Shown one piece after another: positions 1 to 12,053 of a stretch of 64,000 nucleotides of DNA. The stretch covers positions 1,650,312 to 1,714,311 of the forward strand of contig NC_087084.1 in NCBI RefSeq assembly GCF_026151205.1, given 5' to 3'. A program made the translations under genes and the position numbers. This DNA is from Bolinopsis microptera (lineage: Eukaryota > Ctenophora > Tentaculata > Lobata > Bolinopsidae). Below the pieces are notes generated by a model. It was not told the DNA's origin. It did not search any database and saw only the letters and a program-made list of their open reading frames with translations. Position 1 is the first letter of the stretch. Each line of letters opens with the position of its first letter.

Positions 1-3000
1 GACACGAAGAAACAGACTCTATGGATAGAAATGATTCTCAAGATCGATCCTTGGTTACGCGGACATAGAATGCGTGGACTGTAACGCGGTGAACTGTAAT
101 AACTTGGAAAAGAACCGCTTCTTAAGATGCCGGCTAATGCTTACAGCTCCCACACATTGGAAGCCATGGCCAGAAAAAGCCAAGACCTCTACGACCTCAT
201 TCAGAATAGACTGCTTCCTTAGGAGGAGTCTTGGCTTCTGCTCCGAATGTTCAAAAGAACAAACACACGCTCACTTCACCTCCCCAGAAACCTACCAAGA
301 AAGAAAACAGATAGTATTACAATCATCCAATATGAAAGAGGTTAATCTGGTGTAAGGGCGAGGAAACGACGATGAAGATGAAGATGAGGAAGAGGATGAA
401 GACAGGGAAAGCCCTAGAGAGGTAGACCATGATGATACCGCAAATAACACCCTGAAGGTGGCCGGGAATACACTATGTGGAAGTGCCCCACGGCCTCACT
501 GGCAACGTCTCATTGGTGGGAAGAAATGCTCATACCAGCCACCCCATCAGGTGCCGCCGCTTTACTTCCAATTTCGGAGAACGACAAACGCAGAGGATGC
601 AGGAATGGGAAGAAATGCACTTTTTTTTCCACCCCTAAACTGTGCCGTAATTCAGTTGCAATCACGTTATGGTTTTTAAACAGCGATTGTGGCTTTCCAT
701 CATCTTAAAGGAACGGGGTCCAAAAGACTTTTGAAAACGTGAATCTCACTGACAGAATCGCCTGCCTCACACGAGCAGCCCATAAGATACGAGAAGAATA
801 GAATCAACACAACAGAAGTCCTGGCCGCCTCCTGGTGGTTATGAATTGGACAGTCATGGGTAGTCTAAACACCCTCAACACCCCCAACCCCCACCCACGT
901 TTTGAATATCATAAACCCCTCAACAACGAAAGACAGTACATCTGAGAGGGATAGTGCGTTTTTTTAGAAAGCTCATGGAAAACATAAAAACGGAATTATA
1001 ACCCAGGATGAACTCCAAATGAGGAACTTCGAGCAAATTCCAGCCCCTTGTCCAAGAGACACAACGGACCAGATGGACCCCCGAGATACGCCAAACATCC
1101 TCTCAGCAAATCTCGACACATTTCCCACCAACCAGCACAGTTTCTCAGCCAAGGTGCCTCTCCAAACCAGCCATGCGGATCCGATGCCACTAAACTTCAT
1201 TCCCAACCTCGCAAGTATCTTGCTACTGAATGCAGCGGTCCATCTCCCAGCCGCCAACCAGCATGTTAAATGGAAGATTCCATTCATCCTAAGACCACAT
1301 ACTTGACGACCTAGGAAGACCACCGTCCCTATTCTCGCTATCACTGAATCATGGTTGAAGCCATATATCATTGATGCTCCAAATAGCTAGAGAAGGGTAC
1401 AACATCTTAGAAGACAGACCGTCATAGTCGAAAAGGGGTGTTGTGTGCTTTACTTTACAACTCGCTGCAGAGTATCAGATACTGTAAATTTTAGTGACAA
1501 ACACTGCGTAAATGGCTGCATTGTTTCATAGACTCTATGAACGCCCTTGTCTCCGTTATATACCGACCACCAGATCCTCCCCCGGATCCTCAAAGCAGTC
1601 CTGGACAGTTGCGGAGAAACTAAATACTTTAACATCGAACGATCGATCAACCTGACATCTACATTATGGGGATTTCAACCCTCCCAAATATAGATTGGGA
1701 CTCTTGTGCCAGCTTTACCTGGTCAACCCCTTTGTGACCAGCAAGCTTGTTCCGAACTAATTGATTTCATGGAGAGAAATTTCTTGAACACAAAGGATCT
1801 TAAGCCATCGAGAAATAACAACACCATCGCGTATCTCTGCCTAACAAATTAAACCACAGAACACAGTTAGACAAATATCCCGAATGCCAACTTATCTGAC
1901 CAACAGGCTAGTCGAGCTCGTTCTCGGGAATAACCCTCTCCTGCCCAAAAGAACATATCCTATATCTTTCGACAGAAACTCTTTTCGGGCGACTGATTTT
2001 CATAGAGCAGATTTGAAGCATTGAACCGTCTGTTATAAGCTGTTAACTGGATCTCTTTGAGAGAACTCGGTTATGAGATGCAGATGGAAGTGCCTTTCTT
2101 GTGCGGATAACGCCGAACTGTCCTCTCCAGATAACCCTCCTAAGAACTCGCCTTCTTAAAGACCCTACTGGAGTCTGGGCCCTTTCCCCCCCCGTAAAGT
2201 CCGCCAAGTCCTGAAAAATACACAATGAAGAGGATAAGAAGAAAACTCAATCCGCCAATAAAGTGAACTTACTCCAAAACAACCCAACTTCCGAGAAAAA
2301 TCGAAATGCTGAAAACCGAAGTGAAATCTCTTACCTTCGAAATAGAGACCTTGTGATCATGCACTAACGAAAAAGAAGTTAAAGCGTAAGTACAATAAAG
2401 ACGAACCCAAGATTCTTTTTATTCTTACGCTAAACGTGTTGCAAAGGTAAAATCATCCGTCTCCCCAATTAGAGATTAAAAACGGAACACTTAAATGGAC
2501 CCAGCGAAAAAGCAGAAATTCTCCCAGACTCAATATGTCCACATCTTCAGCAACCCACATTCTGCAAAAGGTTGAAGAATGCCTCGCCGGATTAGATCCT
2601 CTCCAAAAGAAGATCTCAACACATTCACCTTCACAGCAGACACATATCCGATGCCATAAAAGGAACTGGAGACCCGTATGCCTCCGACCCTGATGGTGAC
2701 ATCCCGGCCAAGATCCTAATAAATGTCGAAGGACAATCGCTGAACCAATTTATCTACTCTGTAAACGCTCATTGATAACGGAGTCAACATCCGGCATGAA
2801 GACACAGTACTTCACGCCGTGTTTCAAGAAAGGAACCGAACATCTGCCGCTAACTATCGCCCTGTCTCGATAACCTCTCACATTATTAAGATATTGAGAG
2901 AGTGGTCGAAATCATCTTGTGGACATATGGAGTCAAACAGCTTTCCTCCTCCTCCCCCCACAGCCATGGATTCCGCAAGAAAAAAGCTGCTTAAACTCAC

Positions 3001-4350
3001 TAATAGACCACGTAGATACCATCGCTGAAAACTCTCAACGACGGCAACGAGGTGATGTTTGTATACCTTGATTATGCCTAAGCGGTCGATAAGTAGATCA
3101 TCATATATTACTTGCAAAGGCAAAACGCTATGAAAAAAGGAAAGACACCTGCAATGGTGACTGAATTCCTAAGGATTGCCCTGCAAACTGTGGTCCGTGG
3201 AAGAACAAAATCATCCTTTCAGCTAGTAAGCATGGGTAACCCCAAGGAACAGTATGGGACCCATTATTTTCATTCTATTACATTGACGACCAACTTGATA
3301 CATTGGTTACCGCTCTGGGAAAGGTGTTCGCTTGACGGCACCAAGCTCATTGGTAAAAATCATGGCCTTAGCAACCAAAAGCCTACTTCAAGACACCTCC
3401 CTAAATGTAATCGCCTTGGGCCCTGACGAACAACATCAACTAAATGAGGCCAAATTCGAAATAATGGAATTACAGCTTGAACAATTCATTACTGTAAGAA
3501 ATTGCCCTTCACCAGTCAATATTCCTGTTAAATTTTATCAAATGAAAATAAAAAAGAAGAACTCTTGACCAGTCCAAAATGTGAGGACCTAGGGGTTTCT
3601 CCTGTCAAATGACTGCTCCTGGTCTTCTCACATACAGCAGATGGCTAAAACAGCAAGGAAGATGAAGTCATGGGTCCTTACGAGTCAAAAGGTCACGCTT
3701 CCTCAGCCTCACACTCTACAAAACCATGGTGAGAAGCAAACTCGAATACGCGGCCCCGGTGTGGAACCCTACAAGATCAGCGATTATCGAAGCTAATTGA
3801 AAGCATCCAACGAACAACTACACTCGTCGATATCAGTGGCTGCCAGCACCGTGTTACAGGAACGCCTGCAGATCCTGAATCTTCTCTCATTACGAAAGAC
3901 GCAGAGAACGATACACCCATAATCCATACATGGAAGATGATGAATTGATTAGCACCGAACGACATCACCATGCAGTTTCAAGAAAGCTCCCGACACGGTG
4001 TAAAGGCCACTGTGCCTGCATTAACAAACAAGGCACAATGCCTCAAATCTCGACCATATGAAAACTCTTTTGGATTAATAGCAAATACAAAAGCCAAACA
4101 TGGAACCCTGCTCCCCAAGGAAGTTTAAAAACACAATCCAAGTCTTGGAAACTTACAAATCCTCCCTGCAATTCCTGAAAGGCTTCCCGGACACCCCGCC
4201 CAAAAAAGGGTATACCGCCATCACAAATAAATCTCTTCTGGAATGGACTCTACAAAACGATCTAAGCCAGGAGTGATTGGAGACTTACTTGATACTGTTT
4301 GTCCAGAAGCGAATCCCTGCGAACCTAACCTAAAGTAACCTAAAGTAAGT
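1..4350 (+). mobile_element. Decayed non-LTR (LINE) retrotransposon, APE endonuclease plus reverse transcriptase
   Basis: A multiply frameshifted retrotransposon relic reads along the + strand. At about 470-720 there is a cysteine-rich stretch (GCRNGKKCTFF, then KLCRNS and a CGF-HHLKG segment after a frame change) like an ORF1 zinc finger. At about 1335-1800 lies an AP-type endonuclease (AITESWLKPYI; later a GDFN/NIDWD segment split by indels). At about 2810-3300 is the reverse transcriptase (NYRPVSITSHIIKIL, then a PQGTVWDPLF and YIDD block in another frame). At about 3600-4270 is the C-terminal region (KLEYAAPVWNP). The 3' end is a short repetitive AACCTAACCTAAAG / TAAG tail near 4320-4350. 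This domain order and tail match the CR1/Jockey group by general family knowledge; the exact clade is inferred. The left end may lie outside the window. No intact ORF remains, so it is inactive. Confidence 0.85.
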
Positions 4351-5811
4351 AAGTAGTTGTGACAGAATTTAACCTCATTTCACAATATACAAGTGCCTGT
4401 ATAAAGCTACTATTCGACACAACATATTTATGGCTATGATTGGTAGATCAACTATCAAATAATAGTTTAAAAGTTTTTTGAAGGACACCTCACAATAGAA
4501 TAAGTTTAGAAAAAAAATGCAACATTCCTCACATTCCGCTAACAACAGTCACGGCTCATTAAACGGCTGATGTGTTGCTTACACCTACAGTCCTACACCT
4601 AATAACTAATAATACAGCTAATTTGATTATATGTAGTATCTGGACGGGATACTATCTGACCTTTATAATGCAGATTAACTGGGTGACGGGTCAAGCAAAC
4701 AATAATAATATGCCAGTAGGTGAGTTCTTTAGGACGAACATTCTATCAACTCCAAATATGTAATACTTGTGATAATCGCAACTTCTGCCAGCTCATTTAC
4801 CAAATTTACAAGGTTACAGATACCCCCCCCCCCCCCCCCTACATCCCTACATGCTATGCTCTAGAGGAAAGGAGATTGATCACAAACCGGCAAACTTAAT
4901 ACATATATAATAATATATTATTATATTATTATATACACACACACAAATTTTAAAGTGACCAAATCCAATAAACTTAGTAACTTTAAAACTCCCTAAAATA
5001 TCTTCTTCAAGTAATTTTTTCGAAAAAATTGGGATCCGCTCGAGTAGCCTGGTGGTTAGAAATTTTGGCTAGGAGTACCGGACAGAAAAACACTTCTGAA
5101 AGGTAAAGCTGGGCACTAAACAGTGCATGCCCACGGTAATTGAGTGCAAATGTCACGAGATACTGATCCAGCAGCTTGTACATCTGCTGTTAGTACTTAA
5201 CGTACTCTAATGAACTGTAAATACAACATCTAGACAAACATCATTTCTTTAGTTAGTACGCAGTGTTAACTCTAACAAACTGTAAATACAACATCTAGAC
5301 AAACATCATTTCTTTGGTTAGTACGCAGTGTTAACTCTAACAAACTGTAAATACAACATCTAGACAAACATCATTTCTTTGGTTACCACATCATACAGTT
5401 TAAGGTTTGAATCTGCCAGGATAAACAACTCCCAACACTAATTGTGAAGTATACATAGTCACGAAATACAATAAGTAAATATATGGTGGATGATATCTCG
5501 TTGAATAACTGATCATTAAATCTTTACTAAACTTGCTCACGGGGGGGGGGGGGGGGGGGGGCAATGGCATAATATGCATATATGGCATAATATGGTATAA
5601 AATGGAGTCTTTTTCTATGCAGAAAATGGAAAAACCCTTGAGTAGTTCTCCATTTTATGCCATTTTATGCAATTGGCACCACCCTCCCGCCCCCCCCCCC
5701 TTGCTCACTGTTAAGAGTAACATTACAATGCTACAGTAGTGCCTACCCCCCCCCCCCCCCCCCCCTTGCTCACTGTTAAGTGTAACATTCCAATGCTACA
5801 GTAGTGCCTAC
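4351..5811. repeat. Gene-free stretch with homopolymers and small tandem duplications
   Basis: No coding exon was recognised. It contains a C-run at 4823-4839, a TATA-type AT dinucleotide block near 4900-4935, a 65-bp tandem repeat with nearly three copies at 5213-5395 (unit starting AACTGTAAATACAACATC), a G-run at about 5541-5561, C-runs around 5690-5700 and 5745-5765, and a ~60-bp duplication at about 5690-5810 (unit containing TTGCTCACTGTTAAG). This is probably intron sequence following the last visible EHBP1 exon. Confidence 0.6.
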
Positions 5812-5952
5812 CTCGGTCAGATGAACTTTACGAGCAACAGGTTTCATCCTGTACTTTCTTCTAGTCTCCTGAGGGTGAAGTGAGGGGTCTGCCATCTGGG
5901 ACATGTTGATCCTCTTAGTGGCCAGAGCTTTGTGCTTCCCATTGGGGCCAAT
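5812..5952 (-). CDS. EHBP1: EHBP1 coding exon 5
   Basis: 141 nt, 47 codons, from IGPNGKHKALATKRINMSQ to KPVARKVHLTE. Acceptor CCTCCCACAG/ATTGG, donor GTAGGC. The acceptor is the founding copy of the 29-bp array next to it (5953-6500). Confidence 0.88.
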
Positions 5953-8900
5953 CTGTGGGAGGTTCAAATAAGACGACTAATCTGTGAGAGGTCAAATAAG
6001 ACGACTAATCTGTGAGAGGTTCAAATAAGACGACTAATCTGTGAGAGGTTTAAATAAGACGACTAATCTGTGAGAGGTTCAAATAAGACGACTAATCTGT
6101 GAGAGGTTCAAATAAGACGACTAATCTGTGAGAGGTTCAAATAAGACGACTAATCTGTGAGAGGTTCAAATAAGACGACTAATCTGTGAGAGGTTCAAAT
6201 AAGACGACTAATCTGTGAGAGGTTCAAATAAAACGACTAATCTGTGAGAGGTTCAAATAAGACGACTAATCTGTGAGAGGTTCAAGTAAGACGACTAATC
6301 TGTGAGAGGTTCAAATAAGACGACTAATCTGTGAGAGGTTCAAATAAGACGACTAATCTGCGAGAGGTTAAAATAAGACGACTGATCTGTGAGAGTTTCA
6401 AATAATACGACTAATCTGTGAGAGGTTCAAATAAGATAACTAATCTGTGAGAGGTTCAAATAAGATAACTAATCTGTGGACTGTGAGAGGTTCAAGTTCA
6501 AACCCTTGATATGCGTCATAAATTAATTAAGTTACAAATTTTGGGTTTCAAATAAACCTGGTATCAGATTTAATTAAACTATTTGAATGAAAATGTCATA
6601 AAGGATACTTATATAATATATATCTAGATTAGATTAAATATCTAATGGAGTATTGTGATCTTCTCTCTTAGTTTCTGCATTGAAAGTAGAATAATTATCT
6701 TATTACTTATGTAAATAGATATACTAAATAACGTGCCAACATTAGAATTTTGTAATTTTAATTTGTGCCTCTCTAAACTAAGTGTGGAGAAAAATACTGC
6801 TAAAAATACTTGCTCTTGATTGAGAAGTTTTTTAAATATCAAAGATTTCTCAGAATATCGCCTAAAGTAAAGATTTCTGATCAGCAAATCTGGTTTAAAG
6901 AGATTTCTCAATAAGTAATTTCATGAAAAGCTTTCAATATAAGGCTTTGATCAGTGAATAGTAAAGTGGAGTTCATTTTAGATGAATTTCATCAAATTGA
7001 GAAAGAGAAACCCTCTAAATCAACACTGTACCTTGTGTTACATTCACAATAAATGTATTAGTTAGTATAGTAACCTGGGTAGGTGTTAGAATTAGATATT
7101 TATATTTAATTAAGGTTCACAATGTTCATTTTCCAGACGCTAGGTATACACTACGTACTATAGTACTAGGTCGCGCTTGAATGGCCTGGATATATTATAT
7201 CTTTTTGGGGTATGTTTTAATGTCGAAGCGTGGTTAAATTTAATTAACAATACAATTAATTAACAACACATTTAATTAACCTATTTAAATAACTCACATT
7301 CTCTACAATCAGAGTCCAGTATTTGTCATCGAACTTCTTCTTCTGGGAATTGGTATCCTGAAAAGCAGTAAAATAAGAATTATTGTTTTGTCTACTTTGT
7401 TTTTACATTCCAAGAGAATACGTTTGTAATAAATGTAAATGTCACTAAATACTGAAATTTTACTCGTGAATAAAGCCGATGCAATAAGTGGTTGAAGTGC
7501 AATTGACAGATTAGCTTACAATGTTACAAATACTGTGCGGTGTAAGTTAAGACTAAATATTGTTTGATCTACATTCTACACTAGTGTTATATGATGTAAC
7601 ATTGAGTAATTCAAAATATGTTTATTTCATTAGCGTCTCATAATATTCAAATGTTTGTCACACGTTCAGCATAATTATGATAATGATTTGTAATATTATT
7701 ACAATTACAAATCATTCTTAGAACCTGCTGCGCTTCAAATAAGTGGGCACCATCGTGCATATCATTATTATGTACTATGGTGTACAATATGTATCGTGTA
7801 TAATACATAGTGTATACAATGTATAATGTATATTACATAATATACATAAAATTTGACCCGCAACATCTCCAGATCGGAAAATTTAAGAATAAAAGCATTT
7901 AAAAATTTAGACCGATTATCATCAGTGTCTAAATAATAACTATGGCATTCATTAATATTTCTTTAAACTCCACAGTTGAATCCGGTGACCAACAACTAGG
8001 AACCTCTCATTCCGGCCTCCCACAGGTATCACATCACATGGCCCAATCAGTGACGTATCATTTGTGATGTGATCCATATTATTCACATGACAGTTTAGTA
8101 AGTAGTTGTGTATTATAAAGGATTTTAAGAAGTGTTTGAGCTCTCGGCATGTGTTCACATAACGGACGCGAGCCAGGTCCAAAATGGGCTGGTTCTCGTA
8201 TCCAAGGATGTTGAACCTGCTTCTTAGTAATACGAACAAAACACTGTAATAATTGTTCGACTTCTGTACTTGGAATTGATGTGAACTTGAAAATATTTTG
8301 CACATATTTCAAGGCTTCCTTTTGGCGTAACACGTATGTTACTGCTACAAAAGTAGAAAAGTTCATTACTACATTCCACACACTATAATATGTTGAACAA
8401 GATAGTCAACAAGTACTAGGATTAATACTGAAGTATTCTTAATATCAGGTTAAATTTAGGTATTTTCTGTTCTTAAAGTAAATCTTCAAATTATATTAAT
8501 TTCGCGCATCCTTGCAACTTCTATTTTTCTATACTACTATTCATTAAAATCTTCTGCAAAATAAGTAGAATTGCACCGAACAAAACAAACCAGTTTAAAA
8601 AAGTATTGTTTACCAATACAATCAGGCCTCTCTATTTGTATTTTGTAAACAATCTTAGTCAAGTGTAACATTGCATTCAAACCATCAATGATCAATCTTC
8701 AAAGTTTTTGAAGATTACAATCAGGCCTCTATATAATGTAAACAATCTTAGTCAAGTGTAACATTGCATTCAAACCATCAATCTTCAAAGTTGTTATTAT
8801 TCAACAAACCATGTAAAGTGTGATGGTTGCCTCCAGAGCGTGCCAGTTTACAACTCCTTGCGTGTCCTTCCCAGGTAGGGTTGTCCATGATGTTGCCTGA

Positions 8901-9430
8901 AATTTAGAAAATTCATCATATTATGTGCATATGTAATGCCTACAACACTGCTGATACCCAACAACTTATTCAATAGTGTACGATCATCAGGGTTAAGATG
9001 CTAAACAATTTAATTAAGCTATAATATGAAGATTAGGACAATATATCAAAAGTAACCAGAGCTAGACCCCCCCCCCCCCCCCCCCCCCGGCCACAACCAG
9101 AACTTACCTCAGTTCGAACCTTCCTCCCCCTTCTAACCCACAGCACTGACACTTGATTTGGAGTCCTGTAGAATAATGTTAGGTTAGCTGAGGAATAAGT
9201 TCAACATGGTGTCAAGGAAATCTTTTAAAGTATATTACAATCTTGAATTCTAAAGAAAACAAGAACTTCCCTCTAGGGAAAATTTGGGCATATATTTATG
9301 ATTATAAATAGAAAATAACAGCTTACCATCCAGAAACACATTCAAGAGTAACAGTGTGTACTTTTATGGTGAATTCAAACTTGTAGGCAGTTTTACCAAC
9401 ACGCTGCAGCCTTCTCCATACCTTGCTCAT
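5812..9430 (-). CDS. EHBP1: EHBP1 homologue, N-terminal part (five exons)
   Basis: Five minus-strand exons join in phase to 150 residues: 9327-9430, 9108-9165, 8810-8896, 7298-7357 and 5812-5952 (104, 58, 87, 60 and 141 nt). The protein starts MSKVWRRLQRVGKTAYKFEF and continues with WTPNQVSVLWVRRGRK, SWTTLPGKDTQGVVNWHALE, KFDDKYWTLIVENIGPNGKH and KALATKRINMSQ. This follows EH-domain-binding protein 1 (start xxxVWKRLQRVGK, later F-DKEWTFVIEN-P-GRRKALA), i.e. its NT-C2 domain. EHBP1 links EHD/Rab proteins to actin in endocytic recycling by family knowledge. All splice sites are GT/AG. The downstream exons (calponin-homology domain, coiled coil) are not seen; they lie left of the window or beyond the 1-4350 LINE. 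The gene could be intact or truncated. Confidence 0.85.
5953..6500 (-). repeat. 29-bp minisatellite of acceptor-like units at EHBP1 exon 5
   Basis: About 18 copies of a 29-bp unit. Read on the gene strand each unit is TTTGAACCTCTCACAG followed by ATTAG, nearly the same as the true acceptor GAACCTCCCACAG/ATTGG of exon 5, which ends the array. Copies are close to identical, with decay at the far end (6360-6500). The array sits directly against the exon. Confidence 0.9.
6501..7297. other. EHBP1 intron 4 remainder
   Basis: AT-rich intron sequence beyond the minisatellite. No repeat, gene or conserved motif recognised. Confidence 0.5.
7298..7357 (-). CDS. EHBP1: EHBP1 coding exon 4
   Basis: 60 nt, exactly 20 codons: DTNSQKKKFDDKYWTLIVEN. 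Acceptor TTTTCAG, donor GTGAGT. The DKYWTLIVEN segment is the strongest EHBP1 signature. Confidence 0.9.
7358..8809. other. EHBP1 intron 3
   Basis: AT-rich intron. 7952-8381 on the minus strand holds two overlapping open stretches (117 and 100 codons) with no recognisable domain; they may be a decayed insertion. 8620-8795 is a near-perfect ~85-bp duplication (AATCAGGCCTCT ... AAACCATCAA) close to the exon 3 donor. 7780-7860 is rich in ATGTATA-type simple sequence. Confidence 0.5.
8810..8896 (-). CDS. EHBP1: EHBP1 coding exon 3
   Basis: 87 nt, phase 0 at both ends, reading ATSWTTLPGKDTQGVVNWHA and on to TITLYM. Donor GTTTGT, acceptor TTTCAG. Confidence 0.85.
9108..9165 (-). CDS. EHBP1: EHBP1 coding exon 2
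   Basis: 58 nt. Acceptor CTACAG, donor GTAAGT. Its first G completes a TGG codon, giving WTPNQVSVLWVRRGRKVRTE, the C2-domain strand that in EHBP1 reads W-P-x-L-VVW-RR. A run of about 20 C (9067-9088) lies just inside the following intron. Confidence 0.85.
9327..9430 (-). CDS. EHBP1: EHBP1 coding exon 1
   Basis: Start codon at 9430-9428; 34 codons plus TG. Donor GTAAGC at 9326. The ATG lies 8 bases inside an apparent 5'UTR exon, because TTTTCTAAG/GATGT directly upstream looks like an acceptor. Confidence 0.85.
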
Positions 9431-9625
9431 TTTACATCCTTAGAAAATATAAGTTAAAAGAAAGTAGCTTAGAAAATAGAACCAGAGTTAAAGGAGCAAC
9501 CGCTTTAGTTAAATACATGATCTTTACCCTAACATCCTTAGAAAATATAAGTTAAAAGAAAGCAGCTTAGAAAATAGAACCAGAGTTAAAGGAGCAACCG
9601 CTTTAGTTAAATACATGATCTTTAC
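9431..9625 (-). repeat. 92-bp direct duplication at the EHBP1 start exon acceptor
   Basis: Two nearly identical copies (about 9436-9530 and 9534-9625), one base different in the core. On the gene strand both end in AACTTATATTTTCTAAG/GATGT, the acceptor-like junction eight bases before the EHBP1 ATG, so the presumed 5'UTR acceptor is duplicated. Confidence 0.75.
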
Positions 9626-9769
9626 CCATAACGTGAGACGTCATCTGTATTGTCATATATTGCAAATGTACTGGAAAATAAAAAGAGTTTATATATTGTA
9701 TATTATATATGTATGTATGCTTTGGGTGCAGTACTTGTCAATATCTATTTATCTATAACAGATAATTGT

Positions 9770-10330
9770 ATTTATCAAAGAATCTGGTTTTTCCATTATT
9801 GGTTATGCAGATGATCATCAAATCATGAAATCTTTCAAACCCTCAGATCAGGTCAAAACCTTAGCAAACCAACTTAAAAATTGCTTCGTGAGGATAGAGA
9901 ACTGGGAGTCTCAATACCATCTGCAGCTGAATCTGAAACTCAACTTATAGGCTTTGTGAAACTCAACTTATAGGCTTTGTGAAACTCAACTTATAGGCTT
10001 TGTGAAACTCAACTTATAGGCTTTGTGAAACTCAACTTATAGGCTTTGTGAAACTCAACTTATAGGCTTTGGACCAAGTAAAGTTCTCAATGAGATAGGA
10101 CTTCCAGGGTTGAAATCGTTCCTAACACATTGGTAATGATTGTGCCTACTGTTAATAACCTTGGGTTAGTTATGGACAATAAGCTGGTATTTGATAAAAA
10201 CAGATCGTAAGAAGACAGATCAAGAGACAGATCACTTAACCTGACTGTCTCAAGAAAATTTTCAAACCAATTTATTTTGAAAATAAAAGAAAGCGAGTTC
10301 TGCTGAAATTAATATTATAGCTGAAGAGGG
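9770..10330 (+). mobile_element. LINE reverse-transcriptase fragment
   Basis: A 5'-truncated, frameshifted piece of a non-LTR reverse transcriptase on the + strand. The catalytic box reads FSIIGYADDHQIMKSFKPSD, followed by QVKTLANQLKNCF, a tandemly repeated stretch, and a degenerate downstream region (NLGLVMDNKL-like). YADD is the metal-binding motif. No intact frame. Confidence 0.8.
9935..10072 (+). repeat. 23-bp tandem repeat inside the LINE fragment
   Basis: About six copies of a unit reading GAAACTCAACTTATAGGCTT followed by TGT, expanded from a single coding stretch of the reverse-transcriptase relic. It shows that minisatellite birth here also strikes dead coding DNA. Confidence 0.9.
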
Positions 10331-11218
10331 TGGACTAGTCCATGATGGGAGAAGAATGATCCAAAGAGCAAATACTATTTTATGATTTTGAATGCGTCAT
10401 AGCATATTAACATATTAAGCTGAATAAATCAATATCTTTATCAATCATGATCATAGTAGCATAGTACGCTATGCATATGTTTTATAATAGGTTAAAATTC
10501 TTCCAATTACTCAAGTTATAGTCGTCTAAAGATCTCTGAAATTGACCTAAAAGTTATAAAAAATATCTGAAACTACAAAAATCCTAAATTTGTCATTCAT
10601 AAACACAATTGACAATTAGAACTCTAATGAAGTATCAAATGTGCACAATCTTTTAATTTTTCAAAAGCACTCAGCATGTGTCTGTGTCTAAATGTTTTTC
10701 TGTCCTCTGGGAATAGAACAACAACACAATAAACGCGAGCACGTGATATTTGAAGATAAAGTGATACCAGGTTATCTTTTGTTGATAGGTCTACTATTGA
10801 ATGTGTCATCTCATGCAATACAATAACTATTGGCCACTCAGCTGAGTAACAATTCATACTGTCAAGTAGAGTTATTTTGTCTTTCGTAACGCATCGTTTT
10901 TCAAGAGTTTGAGAAACCAAGTTCAGTACATCGTCATCAATTAGACTATCATGAACTATGCATATATAATCAAAACTTTTACAAAGTTTATCCAATTCAT
11001 CGTTTGGCAGTCTCCAAGAAGCTCGACTGGTCCATGGACCAGTGGTCCATGGACCACTATAGGTGGTCCATGGACCACTTCACCAAGGTACAGTGGTCCA
11101 TGGACCACCATAAGTCAACTCATGAAGATTATATCTAATTTTTTATTATCAATTGAAATTGGCATCTTTATGATTGCAATATGTATAATAAGTATTACAA
11201 AAGTAAATAACATACAAT

Positions 11219-12025
11219 TTACATAGATAGAGGGAGAAGGTCGGAGCTCTTCCTCATCTCCTCTGTCTTTCTGAGAGAGGCAGAGTCCTCAAATAAACAG
11301 TATTTACATTGATCACACAGCTTGGTTCCCTTGAACTGATCAGCTAGGTGATGATAGTGTGAGGAGTCGACAAGCTTCATTTCTGCAACAAAACGCCACT
11401 TGTAGAACGTTGATCTGGGCATCTGAATCTGCTGAATAGCCTGCCTTGCGCTCGTCCCACTCTTCACCATCTCCAAAACAAGAGGATATTGTTGATGGAT
11501 TGCTGCTTCCATGTTCCTCCGTGTGGTATTCCTCCGTCTGATAGGTCCTGCCGAGCTCTCTGGTAGTGGTTGAGGAGGCGGTATCTCGATGAGGTTGAGG
11601 GGAGAGTCGACAGTTGGGGAGGTAGGTAGAGGAGAGGGGTCTCTAGGTAGCAGGTTCAGTGGATCGTCACCACTCTCTAATCTTTCGAGAATCTGCTCAG
11701 TGTGCACAGACAAATCCAGGTCTGTATCTGCGACTTGAGAAGGAGGAGCAGAGGACTCTGGAGCTATAAAGGTTGGTGGGAGTGGAGGAGAATCCGGAAC
11801 GTAGGTAGGGGAAGGAGGGGAAGGGGGAGGAGCAGTGGAGTCTCCAACAAGGTGGGTTGGGCAGAGCTTTCGTTCTGTGATAGTGACGGTTCTTTCGACA
11901 CCATCAAGGACTGTAATTGTAGGACCCGTTCTTTTCAGCACTGTGCAGTCGGGGCATCTGGAAGGAGGGACAGGGAGAGCTGTAGAATTAGTTGGGATAG
12001 GAGCGTCTATGTTGACAGGATCCAT
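11219..12025 (-). CDS. Transposon-borne proline-rich HTH protein
   Basis: 268 codons from ATG 12025, wholly inside the Merlin-like element. An N-terminal cysteine pair (SRCPDCTVLKRTGP; later ERKLCPTH) suggests a zinc-binding knuckle. Residues ~60-165 are proline/serine rich. A helix-turn-helix follows at about 172-215 (LEMVKSGTSARQAIQQIQMP, then RSTFYKWRFV), and a terminal KLCDQCKYC motif. The frame is open upstream of the ATG and reads NFCTHCGERHASISC, so the protein probably starts earlier. I do not recognise a characterised family; a DNA-binding accessory or transposase-derived protein is likely. Confidence 0.6.
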   Translation of the reverse strand: MDPVNIDAPIPTNSTALPVPPSRCPDCTVLKRTGPTITVLDGVERTVTITERKLCPTHLVGDSTAPPPSPPSPTYVPDSPPLPPTFIAPESSAPPSQVADTDLDLSVHTEQILERLESGDDPLNLLPRDPSPLPTSPTVDSPLNLIEIPPPQPLPESSAGPIRRRNTTRRNMEAAIHQQYPLVLEMVKSGTSARQAIQQIQMPRSTFYKWRFVAEMKLVDSSHYHHLADQFKGTKLCDQCKYCLFEDSASLRKTEEMRKSSDLLPLSM

Positions 12026-12053
12026 AGCAGCGCAGGATATAGAGGCATGGCGC

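Noticed and set aside
5953..6500. Regular direct repeats resembling a CRISPR array
   Set aside because: Units are head-to-tail with no unique spacers, and the locus is an intron of a eukaryotic gene.
10951..11226. ORF with GPWTSGPWTT repeats
   Set aside because: Translation of the subterminal GGTCCATGGACC palindromes of the Merlin-like element.
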